A stretch of 64,000 bases of DNA. Source: Streptomyces sp. NBC_01214 (lineage in GTDB: Bacteria > Actinomycetota > Actinomycetes > Streptomycetales > Streptomycetaceae). The DNA is taken from NCBI RefSeq assembly GCF_026340975.1, contig NZ_JAPEOS010000001.1, positions 558,001 through 622,000 on the forward strand. The letters are read 5' to 3'. The notes under the pieces were generated by a model. The model saw only the letters and a program-made list of their open reading frames with translations, did not search any database and was not told where the DNA came from. A program made the position numbers and the translations under genes. Each line of letters starts with the position of its first letter. The first letter of the stretch is position 1. Below, in pieces: positions 57,101 through 64,000 of this stretch.

Positions 57101-58405
57101 TCAGGCGGTGAGCACCAGAGCGGTCGCGATCGCCGGGCCGAAGGCCCCGCCCAGCTGGTAGCAGAGGGCGAACAGGCCGATGGCCGTGGGGCGCTGGGGC
57201 TCGGGGGCGCTCGACGCGGCGTGCATCGACAGCACGGCGTTGGACCCGGTCGCCGCGAATATCCCGCCCAGGGTGGCGACCAGCAGCAGTGGGCCCCAGC
57301 TCGCGAACACCGCGATCGTCGCGGCCAGTGCTCCGACGCCGACGAGCACGGCGCGGACGGCCGCCCGGCTCATGCGCGCCGAGGCGGCGGCCAGCAGCCA
57401 GGAGAGCGCGGATCCGGTGAGCAGTGCCACGAGCTGACCGGTGCCCGCGGTGGTGGCGTCCCAGCCCGCCCGCTCGGTGAGCAGCCGGGGTACGGAGAAC
57501 AGCAGGGTGAAGTACGAGCCCGAGAGCGCGAGGGCGAGCAGCGCGGAGCCGAGGAAGAGGGGCCGCCGGATCAGCGCGGCCGGTACGAAACCGTCGGGGC
57601 GCCGGCGTACGTGGAGTACGAGCAGGGTGGCGGCGAGTGCCGAGGAGCCGAGGGCTGCGGCCGGTGCGTGGGGCAGCAGGACCAGGGCGGTGGCGAGCGC
57701 CGTCAGCAGAGCGGCGCCGCGGGCGTCGAACGTGTCCTGAGGAGCGGCCACCGGGGCCGCCGGGGCCGACGGGGCCGCCGCGTACCGGCCCACCATGGGC
57801 ACCGCCAGGATCGCGATCACGGACACGGAGAGCGAGAGCCGCCACGAGACGGCCTCGGAGAGCTGGGCGCCGAGGAGCGGGCCGGACGCACCGAGGATGC
57901 CGAAGCCGGCGCTGATCACGCCCATCCGGCGCGCCGAGCCGGCCAGGCTCATGGCGACCGCCGCCAGACCGGCGCCACCGGCGGCCTGCGTGGCCCGTCC
58001 GGCGAGGGTGAGCGGCAGCCAGGGGGACGCGGCGACGAGGAGGGTGCCGCCGACGAGGAGGGCGCCGGCCAGGTGGAGCGCTGCCCGCAGGCCCCGGCGG
58101 CGCAGCAGTCCGGCCAGCAGGGGGGTGCCGACCGCCATGGCCCAGGCGTAGGAGGCGACGAGCCAGGTGGCGGTCGAGGCGCTCACCCCGAGGGAGCGGG
58201 CCATGTCCGGAAGGATCAGGACGGGGGCGTTGGCCCCGGCGGCCATGGGGGTGGCCATCAGCGCCAGCCATAAGACGGGAACGGGGCCGACCCGGGGCGC
58301 GGTACGGGGAGCGGCGGCGGTGGCCTTGGCTGTGGTCGTGGCCTTGGCGGCTGTGGCGGCCGTGGCGGCCGTGGCCTTGGCCGTGGTGGCGTTGGTGGTG
58401 GTCAT
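57101..58405 (-). CDS. MFS efflux transporter
   Basis: 434 residues from ATG 58405. A Thr/Ala/Lys low-complexity head (about 1-35, from hexamer repeats) precedes 12 membrane helices; LPDMARSLGVSASTATWLVASYAWAMAVGTPL and GRATQAAGGAGLAAVAMSL are DHA-type antiporter motifs. It is expected to export a drug or metabolite by proton exchange. It diverges from a MarR gene over a shared operator array, so it is probably induced by its substrate. Confidence 0.92.
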   Translation of the reverse strand: MTTTNATTAKATAATAATAAKATTTAKATAAAPRTAPRVGPVPVLWLALMATPMAAGANAPVLILPDMARSLGVSASTATWLVASYAWAMAVGTPLLAGLLRRRGLRAALHLAGALLVGGTLLVAASPWLPLTLAGRATQAAGGAGLAAVAMSLAGSARRMGVISAGFGILGASGPLLGAQLSEAVSWRLSLSVSVIAILAVPMVGRYAAAPSAPAAPVAAPQDTFDARGAALLTALATALVLLPHAPAAALGSSALAATLLVLHVRRRPDGFVPAALIRRPLFLGSALLALALSGSYFTLLFSVPRLLTERAGWDATTAGTGQLVALLTGSALSWLLAAASARMSRAAVRAVLVGVGALAATIAVFASWGPLLLVATLGGIFAATGSNAVLSMHAASSAPEPQRPTAIGLFALCYQLGGAFGPAIATALVLTA

Positions 58406-58426
58406 GGTGGCGCCCGCTCCGATCCA

Positions 58427-58500
58427 TCTCAAGGCTGAGAATCTCAACGTTAAGATAAAAACATCGAGTCCTCTCAACGTCAAGTGTCTCAACGTTGAGA
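58427..58500. promoter_or_regulatory. Four-site MarR-type operator array
   Basis: Four 14-mers: TCTCAAGGCTGAGA (58427-58440), TCTCAACGTTAAGA (58442-58455), TCTCAACGTCAAGT (58472-58485) and the perfect palindrome TCTCAACGTTGAGA (58487-58500). Their starts are 15, 30 and 15 bp apart. TATTCT (58501-58506) directly after the last site is a -10 candidate for the MarR gene, so binding would block it. The other pair flanks the exporter promoter side. Confidence 0.8.
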
Positions 58501-58550
58501 TATTCTGCGGTGGGCGCGAGGGACGCGAGCGAGCGACGGAGGAACAGCGC

Positions 58551-59057
58551 ATGAGCGACGCAGTGGACGCGATCGTCGGCCAGTGGACGGCGGAGCGCCC
58601 GGATCTGGCTGCCGGGCTGTGGCCGGTGGAGGTGGTGGCCCGCATCCAGCGGATGAACCGCGTCATCGACAAGCACCTGAAGGCCTTCGCGGCCGAGCAC
58701 GAGTTGGAGGTGGGTGAGCTCGACATCCTCTTCACCCTCTGCCGCTCCGGCCCCCCGTACGCGCTGACCGCCGGCGCCCTCATCCCGGCCGCCATGGTCA
58801 CCTCCGGCGCGATCACCAACCGCATCGACCGCATGGAGGCCAAAGGCCTGGTCGAGCGGGTGAGGGACGGTCAGGACCGCCGCACGGTGCGGATCCGGCT
58901 GACCGAGCGGAGCCTCGCACTGACGAACTCGATGATCACCGAGCACCTGGGCCGCTACGCGGAGCTGCTCGCCCCGCTGGATCCCGCCACGTGCGCCACG
59001 GTCGCCGAGGCCCTGCGCACGCTCCTGGAGGAGAACGGGGACACCTCGATCACCTGA
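58551..59057 (+). CDS. MarR-family transcriptional regulator
   Basis: 168 residues from ATG 58551 (GGAGGAA upstream). A dimerisation helix (VARIQRMNRVIDKHLKAF), a winged HTH (ALTAGALIPAAMVTSGAITNRIDRME) and wing (LVERVRDGQDRRTVRIRLTE), all typical. It most likely represses itself and the divergent MFS exporter through the palindromes between them, releasing DNA upon ligand binding. Confidence 0.93.
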   Translation: MSDAVDAIVGQWTAERPDLAAGLWPVEVVARIQRMNRVIDKHLKAFAAEHELEVGELDILFTLCRSGPPYALTAGALIPAAMVTSGAITNRIDRMEAKGLVERVRDGQDRRTVRIRLTERSLALTNSMITEHLGRYAELLAPLDPATCATVAEALRTLLEENGDTSIT

Positions 59058-59106
59058 GGCCCCGGCCGGGCGCCGCTCACCCCAACGCGCCGGGCAGAAT
59101 TGCCCG

Positions 59107-62100
59107 GTGAGGTATCTCATCCTTGGTGTCACCGAGGCGCGCGACGAGAGCGGCGCCGCCCTCCCCGTGGGCGGCGCCCGGTTGCGCGCGCTCCTCGCCG
59201 CCCTCGCCCTCCGGGCCGGCCGCCCGGCCTCGGTCGCCGAACTCGTCGACGACGTCTGGGGCGACGACCCGCCCCAAGACGCCCCCGCCGCCCTCCAGGC
59301 ACTCGTCGCCCGGCTCCGCCGCGCCCTCGGCAGCCGCGACGCCGTCCACTCCGCCCCCACCGGCGGCTATCTCCTGGCCGCCGCCCGCGACGACATCGAC
59401 CTGCACCGTTTCGACCGGCTGGCGGTCCAGGGCGGCCAGGAACTGGCCACCGACCCGGCCGCCGCCTCCCGCACCCTGCGCACCGCGCTCGCCCTCTGGC
59501 GCGGACCCGCCTTCGCCGACCTGCCCGAGCCCGCCCGCGCCGCCCATGCGGCCGTCGCCGAGGCCCGCCGCTCCGGCGCCGTCCGCCACCGCATCGAGGC
59601 GGACCTGCGCAGCGGCGCCGCAGCCCCGGCCGCGCTCCTGCCGGAGATCGAGACGCTGGTCGACGAGTCCCCGTACGACGAATCGCTCCGCGCGCAGCAG
59701 CTCCGTGCCCTGCGCGCCGCCGGCCGCCCCGCGGAGGCGCTCGCCGCGTACGAGCGCACGCGCCGGGTCCTCGCCGACGGCCTCGGCACCGACCCGGGTC
59801 CCGAACTCGCCGCCCTGCACGCGGAACTCCTCAAGCCGCAGCCCTTCCAGCCGCAGTCCCTGCCCCCGCAGCCCTTCCAGCCGCAGTCCCTGCCTCCGCA
59901 GGCCCCGCAGCCCCGGCCCGAGGCGTCCGGCGTCATCGACGCCCCCGCGGCGCCCCGCGGGAACCTCCGCCCCCGCCTGACCTCCTTCGTCGGCCGCGAA
60001 CCCGAACTGGCCGCCCTCCGCGGCGATCTGGCCCGCCTGCGCCTCGTCACCCTCACCGGCCCCGGAGGTTCGGGCAAGACCCGCCTCGCCGAGCACGCCG
60101 CCGCAGCCCATCCCGAAGCCGGCTGGATCGTCGAACTCGCCCGCCTGGACCAGCCCGCCGCCGTTCCCGGCGCCGTCCTCAGCGCCCTCGGTCTGCGCGA
60201 GAGCTCCCTCGTCACCCGCGAGACCCCGACCCCGGCCGCCACCGACCCCACGGCCCGCCTCGTCGAACACTGCGCCCACCGCAGCCTGCTGCTCGTCCTC
60301 GACAACTGCGAGCACGTCATCGGCGCCGCCGCCGAGCTCGCCGAGCGGCTGCTCACGCACTGCCCCGGTGTGCGGATCCTGGCCACCAGCCGCGAACCCC
60401 TCGGCGTCCCGGGGGAGACGGTCCGCCCCGTCGAGCCCCTGCCGCCCGACCCCGCCCACCAGCTCTTCGCCGACCGCGGTGCCGCCGCCCGCCCCGGTTT
60501 CAGCCCCACCGACGACCCGGCCGCCGTGGCCGAGATCTGCGCCCGACTCGACGGTCTGCCGCTGGCGATCGAGCTGGCCGCGGCCCGGCTGCGGCTGCTC
60601 ACCCCGCGCCAGATCGCCGACCGCCTCGACGACCGCTTCCGGCTCCTGACCAGCGGCGCCCGTACCGTCCTGCCCCGCCAGCAGACCTTGCGCGCGGTCG
60701 TCGACTGGTCCTGGGAGCTGCTCGACGAGGCCGAGCGCACCGTCCTGCGCCGGCTGTCCGTCTTCGCCGGCGGCTGCGACCTCGCCGCCGCCGAGGCCGT
60801 CTGCGCCGACCCGTCCGACCCCGCCCGCGACGCCTCGTACGACCCCGCCGACGTCCTCGGCTCCCTCGTCGACAAGTCCCTCGTCCTGGCCGAACCGGAC
60901 CAGGGCCACGGCGACCACGGCGGCCCCGGCATGCGCTACCGCATGCTCGAAACCATCCACGAGTACGCCGCCGAGCGCGCCGCCGCCCACCCCGCCGACG
61001 CCCGGGCCACCGCCCGCCGCCACGCCGCCCACTACCTCGCCTTCGCCGAGGAAGCCGAACCCCTGATCCGCTCCGCCGCCCAGCTCCCCTGGATCCGGCG
61101 CGTCGAGACCGAGCTCGACAACCTCCGGGCCGCCCTCCACAGCACCGTCGTCGAGAACGCCGACACCGAGGCCGGCGAGCGCCTCGTCTTCGCCCTCGGC
61201 TGGTTCTGGTGGCTGCGCAACTACCGCGCCGAAGGCGCCGAGTGGACCACCCGGACCCTCGCCCTCACGCCCGAGGTTCCTCCCGAGGGCACCCCCGCGT
61301 ACTGGCGCTTCATGCGCCTGCTCGTCCTCGACATGTTCCTTCTCGCGGAGAGTAATTCCGCCGAGAAGTTCCGTACATCCGACTACCGGGACCTCGCCAC
61401 CCGCATCAAGGAAACCTTCCGGCACGGCTCCCCGGAGACCACCCGCTTCCCCGGGATGCTCTGGCCCGCGACGACCTTCCTCACCGGCACCTCCCTCGAC
61501 TTCCACGCCGACCTCGACCGGTCCGTCGCGAACTGCCGTGTCCACGCCGGGGAATGGGAACTGGGCATCGTCCTCATGCTCCGCGCCCACGTCGCCATCG
61601 ACGTCACCGGAGGCCTCGCCGACGTCGACGCCGACCTGGCCGAGCTCCACGAGCTCGCCCATCGCGTCGGTGACCGCTGGACCCGTGCCCAGGTGGCGAG
61701 CGCCGCCGGGGAAGTCGCCCTCTCGCGCGGCCGGTACGCCGACGCGCGCATCGAGTACGAGGAGTGCCTGCGCCTGGCCCGCGAGGTCGGGGCCAGCGTC
61801 GAGGCGCCCTTCGCCATGGCCCGGATCGCCGAGACCGCCTACTGCGCGGGGGACCTCGACGACGCCGAGCGGCTGCTGGCGGCGGCCGAGAAGGAATCCG
61901 ACCGGTACGGCGGGGTGTACGACGTCAGCACCTTCGCCCGGCTCCTCGCCGCCCTCGTCGCCCTCCAGCGCGGCGACGGGGCCCGGGCCCGCCGGGAGTG
62001 CGACCGGGCCCGCGCCGAGGCCGAACGGTTCACCGTGCCCGCCCAGCTCACCGCCGGCCTGGCGACCGTCGACGCCGTCCTCACCGGCCGCGAACAGGGC

Positions 62101-62436
62101 CCGGTGCCCGCTCTGACCAGGATCGGCCCGGCCTTGGCCGACGCCGTCGAGGCCCGGTGCGCCGAGCGGGTCCTGGCCGGCATGGCCGAGGCCGCGGCCC
62201 TGCTGCTGGCCGACGCCGACCGGCCGGCCGAGGCCGTACGGGCCCTCGCGGCGGCCACCGCCTGGCGTGCGGGGCATCCGCGCTCGGTGCCGGAGCACGG
62301 CGCCGTGGACGGCCTCCCGGAGCGGACCCGCGCCCTGCTCGGCCCGGACCGCTACGGCCGGGAGGAGGAGGCCGGCGCCGCGCTCACCCCGGCCGCCCTC
62401 GCCGCGACGCTGACCACGGCGTTCAGCGGCAGCTGA
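59107..62436 (+). CDS. AfsR/SARP-like regulator (BTAD, NB-ARC, TPR)
   Basis: 1109 residues from GTG 59107. An OmpR-like DNA-binding head (RYLILGV...LRALLAALALRAGRPASVAELVDDVWGD), BTAD (about 95-240), a Pro/Gln repeat linker (about 240-270, a 30-bp DNA repeat), an NTPase with Walker A TGPGGSGKTR near 316-325 and LLVLDNCEHV, then TPR-like helices to the end. The family activates antibiotic clusters and development, with nucleotide binding as a switch. No biosynthetic cluster is seen here. Its stop overlaps the convergent sigma gene by 14 bp. Confidence 0.92.
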   Translation: MRYLILGVTEARDESGAALPVGGARLRALLAALALRAGRPASVAELVDDVWGDDPPQDAPAALQALVARLRRALGSRDAVHSAPTGGYLLAAARDDIDLHRFDRLAVQGGQELATDPAAASRTLRTALALWRGPAFADLPEPARAAHAAVAEARRSGAVRHRIEADLRSGAAAPAALLPEIETLVDESPYDESLRAQQLRALRAAGRPAEALAAYERTRRVLADGLGTDPGPELAALHAELLKPQPFQPQSLPPQPFQPQSLPPQAPQPRPEASGVIDAPAAPRGNLRPRLTSFVGREPELAALRGDLARLRLVTLTGPGGSGKTRLAEHAAAAHPEAGWIVELARLDQPAAVPGAVLSALGLRESSLVTRETPTPAATDPTARLVEHCAHRSLLLVLDNCEHVIGAAAELAERLLTHCPGVRILATSREPLGVPGETVRPVEPLPPDPAHQLFADRGAAARPGFSPTDDPAAVAEICARLDGLPLAIELAAARLRLLTPRQIADRLDDRFRLLTSGARTVLPRQQTLRAVVDWSWELLDEAERTVLRRLSVFAGGCDLAAAEAVCADPSDPARDASYDPADVLGSLVDKSLVLAEPDQGHGDHGGPGMRYRMLETIHEYAAERAAAHPADARATARRHAAHYLAFAEEAEPLIRSAAQLPWIRRVETELDNLRAALHSTVVENADTEAGERLVFALGWFWWLRNYRAEGAEWTTRTLALTPEVPPEGTPAYWRFMRLLVLDMFLLAESNSAEKFRTSDYRDLATRIKETFRHGSPETTRFPGMLWPATTFLTGTSLDFHADLDRSVANCRVHAGEWELGIVLMLRAHVAIDVTGGLADVDADLAELHELAHRVGDRWTRAQVASAAGEVALSRGRYADARIEYEECLRLAREVGASVEAPFAMARIAETAYCAGDLDDAERLLAAAEKESDRYGGVYDVSTFARLLAALVALQRGDGARARRECDRARAEAERFTVPAQLTAGLATVDAVLTGREQGPVPALTRIGPALADAVEARCAERVLAGMAEAAALLLADADRPAEAVRALAAATAWRAGHPRSVPEHGAVDGLPERTRALLGPDRYGREEEAGAALTPAALAATLTTAFSGS
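59839..59902 (+). repeat. 30-bp tandem repeat in the AfsR-like linker
   Basis: The unit encoding PFQPQSLPPQ occurs twice in tandem with one base difference, joining BTAD to the NTPase. Confidence 0.75.
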
Positions 62437-64000
62437 TCACGGCGTCGGCCCAACTCGCCAGCGTCGGCAGTCTGCCCGGCCCGGCCTTCTCGACCACCAG
62501 CCGCAGCGACTTGCGTCCCGCGAGGGAGACCTGCACGGATGCGGGCGGGTCCTCGTGCCCGAGGGCGCCGGACTGCCACACCCGCTCCCCGTCGGCGTAC
62601 ACCGAGAAGCGCACCGCACCGTCCGTGAACAGCGACAGGCCGTCCACCCCCGCTCGTGCCGAGAAGCTCGTGCACTGCCGGTTGAGGGTGACTTCCACCG
62701 AGGACCGCGAGTTCACGGTGATGCCGTGCGCGAAGCGCCGGCCGCCCACCTCCAACCCGTGCCGCTGCCACACCCAGCCGCTGCGCCAGGTCTGCAGTTC
62801 CGGGCCGCTGTGGTCCCCGTGGACCGAGTGGGCGAGCCCGGCCAGCTGGAACCCCTGCGGCGGCTTCGGGGGCGGCGTCGGTGTCGGTGTCGGCTTCGGT
62901 GAGGGCCGTTCCGGGGACGGCGTGGGGGAGGCCTTCTCCCGACTCGGCGAGGACGAAGGCGAAGGCGAGGAGGACGAGGAGGGCGCGGGACCGGGAGCGG
63001 TGGAGGCCGAGGCCGCGGCCGAGGACGTCGGCCCGGGCCGCGGAGCTACGGAGCCCTGTACCGCCTGCGGCTCCTGCGCGGGCGGATCCGGCTCGGCCGG
63101 GGCCGAAGTCGCGGCAGGAGCCTTCGCCGCCGAAGGCGCTGACGGGACCGCCGGCGCCGCCACACTGGGCGCGGGCTTGGCCCGGGCCCCCGGCTCGGTG
63201 TCGTCCCCGGCCAGCGCGAACACCACCCCGGCGGCCGCGGCCACCGCGATCCCGGCGGCGATGGCGGCCTTGGCCGGCAGCCCGAGCCCTTCGGCGGCCA
63301 CGGAACCCCCGGCCCCGCCGCCCGCCCCGGCAGCCCCACCCCCGGCACCTCCCGCGGCACCGGCCGTCCCGGCTCCCGCGGTCGAACCACCGGCGGCAGC
63401 CGCGGCGGCCCCGCCCGCGGCGACGGCCCCACCGGCCAGCACTCCGGCGGCCTTGCCCGCGTACCCGGCGGCGAACCACCCGATGACCGCGACCGGAAGC
63501 AGCGCCGGAATGCCCGCGTTGACGTCCTGGAGCTCCCCGGCGGCCAGCCGGCACTTCACGCACTCCTCCAGGTGCTTGCGCAGCCCGCGCTCCGCCCGCA
63601 TCCGCAGCCCGCCCCGCGCGTAGGCGCCCAGCCGGTCCGCGTACCGCGCGCAGTCGCCGCCCTCGCTCAGCGCCGAACTCACATGGGCCTGCAAATACGC
63701 CTGCTTGAGCCCTTCCCGAGCCCGACTGGCCAGCACGGCCGTCGCGTTGGCGCTCAGCCCGAACAGTGGCGCGATCGAGCTCGGCGACGCCTCCTCGACG
63801 GTGGTGTGCCACAGCACGGCCTGCCACCGCTCGGGCAGGCTGCGGAAGGCCTGCATGGCGAGCGACCGCTCGGCCTCGTGCATGGCCCGGACGTCCGCCC
63901 CCAGTTCGAGCGTGTCGTCCCTGGAGAGCCCGGAGAGTCCGGAGAGCCCGGACGGAGCGGCCCCGCCCTCCGTACCCGTGGACGCCTGCTCGGCGAAGAC
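62423..64000 (-). CDS. Sigma-70 family factor fused to zinc finger, membrane segments and NPCBM-like domain (5' end missing)
   Basis: The frame is open to the right edge, so the start and sigma region 2 lie outside. The visible order: region-4 HTH (RSLPERWQAVLWHTTVEEAS..IAPLFGLSANATAVLASRAREGL), an anti-sigma zf-HC2-like motif (HLEECVKC), a hydrophobic segment (ALLPVAVIGWFAAGYAG), a Gly/Ala stretch, a second segment (AAIAAGIAVAAAAGVVFAL), a Pro/Ser/Thr linker, and about 140 residues ending ADAVISCR that resemble NPCBM carbohydrate-binding modules (GLAHSVHGDH, HGITVNSRSSVEVTL, CTSFSARAGVD). The sensor would lie outside the cell. Fused actinobacterial ECF types exist; the ligand and mode of release are unknown. 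Confidence 0.85.
   Translation of the reverse strand, partial: VFAEQASTGTEGGAAPSGLSGLSGLSRDDTLELGADVRAMHEAERSLAMQAFRSLPERWQAVLWHTTVEEASPSSIAPLFGLSANATAVLASRAREGLKQAYLQAHVSSALSEGGDCARYADRLGAYARGGLRMRAERGLRKHLEECVKCRLAAGELQDVNAGIPALLPVAVIGWFAAGYAGKAAGVLAGGAVAAGGAAAAAAGGSTAGAGTAGAAGGAGGGAAGAGGGAGGSVAAEGLGLPAKAAIAAGIAVAAAAGVVFALAGDDTEPGARAKPAPSVAAPAVPSAPSAAKAPAATSAPAEPDPPAQEPQAVQGSVAPRPGPTSSAAASASTAPGPAPSSSSSPSPSSSPSREKASPTPSPERPSPKPTPTPTPPPKPPQGFQLAGLAHSVHGDHSGPELQTWRSGWVWQRHGLEVGGRRFAHGITVNSRSSVEVTLNRQCTSFSARAGVDGLSLFTDGAVRFSVYADGERVWQSGALGHEDPPASVQVSLAGRKSLRLVVEKAGPGRLPTLASWADAVISCR

Noticed and set aside
54155..58405. Lasso-peptide gene cluster around the asparagine-synthetase homologue
   Set aside because: No precursor peptide, leader-binding or transglutaminase-like protease gene is nearby, and the cyclase-type active-site residues are missing.

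Overview
The window is chromosomal DNA from a Streptomyces-like actinomycete. GC content is very high, GTG starts are common, ribosome-binding sites are GGAGG-like, and several genes look leaderless (a TANNNT -10 box about 7 nt before the start codon). Lineage-marking genes are present: bldC, a small Lsr2, DUF3073, valine dehydrogenase, two adjacent FluC subunits, and an NsdA-type regulator. From memory, the order dnaX-purD-purC-(ABC/two-component)-lsr2-purSQL-purFM-vdh-bldC-hrpA matches the conserved Streptomyces core. No species is claimed.

Layout. (1) 1-4450 is the right-hand end of an integrated actinomycete integrative and conjugative element (AICE-type): a primase-polymerase cut by the window edge, a small unknown protein, a DUF3987 protein, an origin-like field of TGACAGAAC repeats, an excisionase and a tyrosine integrase. 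It ends at the 3' end of a tRNA-Ser(GGA) gene. (2) 4.6-28.8 kb is core: SRP RNA, dnaX, and the purine genes purD, purC, purS-purQ-purL and purF-purM. Interleaved are an M48-like pseudoprotease, a DMFase-like protein, an ABC exporter plus two-component operon bracketed by two tRNA-Gly(GCC) genes, a small Lsr2, a membrane protein with a Cys/Gly tail, a META lipoprotein and a Tat-exported sulfatase. (3) 28.8-33.1 kb carries DUF3073, valine dehydrogenase, an unknown protein and the developmental regulator bldC behind a long, hairpin-rich upstream region. (4) 33.1-45.9 kb carries HrpA helicase, a DsbA/CcdA thiol-redox pair, tRNAs (Glu-Asp-Phe, Asp, Lys, fMet), a minimal zinc peptidase, two FluC subunits, a lipoprotein, a DEAD-box helicase with a tandem-repeat tail, and a GNAT acetyltransferase. 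(5) 46.1-64 kb is signalling and envelope: a membrane SpoIIE-type phosphatase, an M23 peptidase, a PrsW-like protease, TrmB, an LhgO-like oxidase, an NsdA-like regulator, a degenerate asparagine-synthetase homologue, an MFS exporter with a divergent MarR regulator over a four-site operator array, an AfsR-like regulator, and a sigma factor fused to a zinc finger, membrane segments and an NPCBM-like carbohydrate-binding domain (cut by the right edge).

How parts work together. The seven purine proteins cover PRPP to phosphoribosylamine (PurF), GAR (PurD), FGAM (PurSQL), AIR (PurM) and SAICAR (PurC). The element genes form a replication/excision/integration module. The MFS/MarR pair looks like a self-repressed efflux system. 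The last gene combines a transcription initiator, an anti-sigma-type module and a probable sugar-binding sensor in one chain. The main candidates for something little described are the AICE origin repeats, the fused sigma-sensor, the degenerate asparagine synthetase and the ordered MarR operator array.
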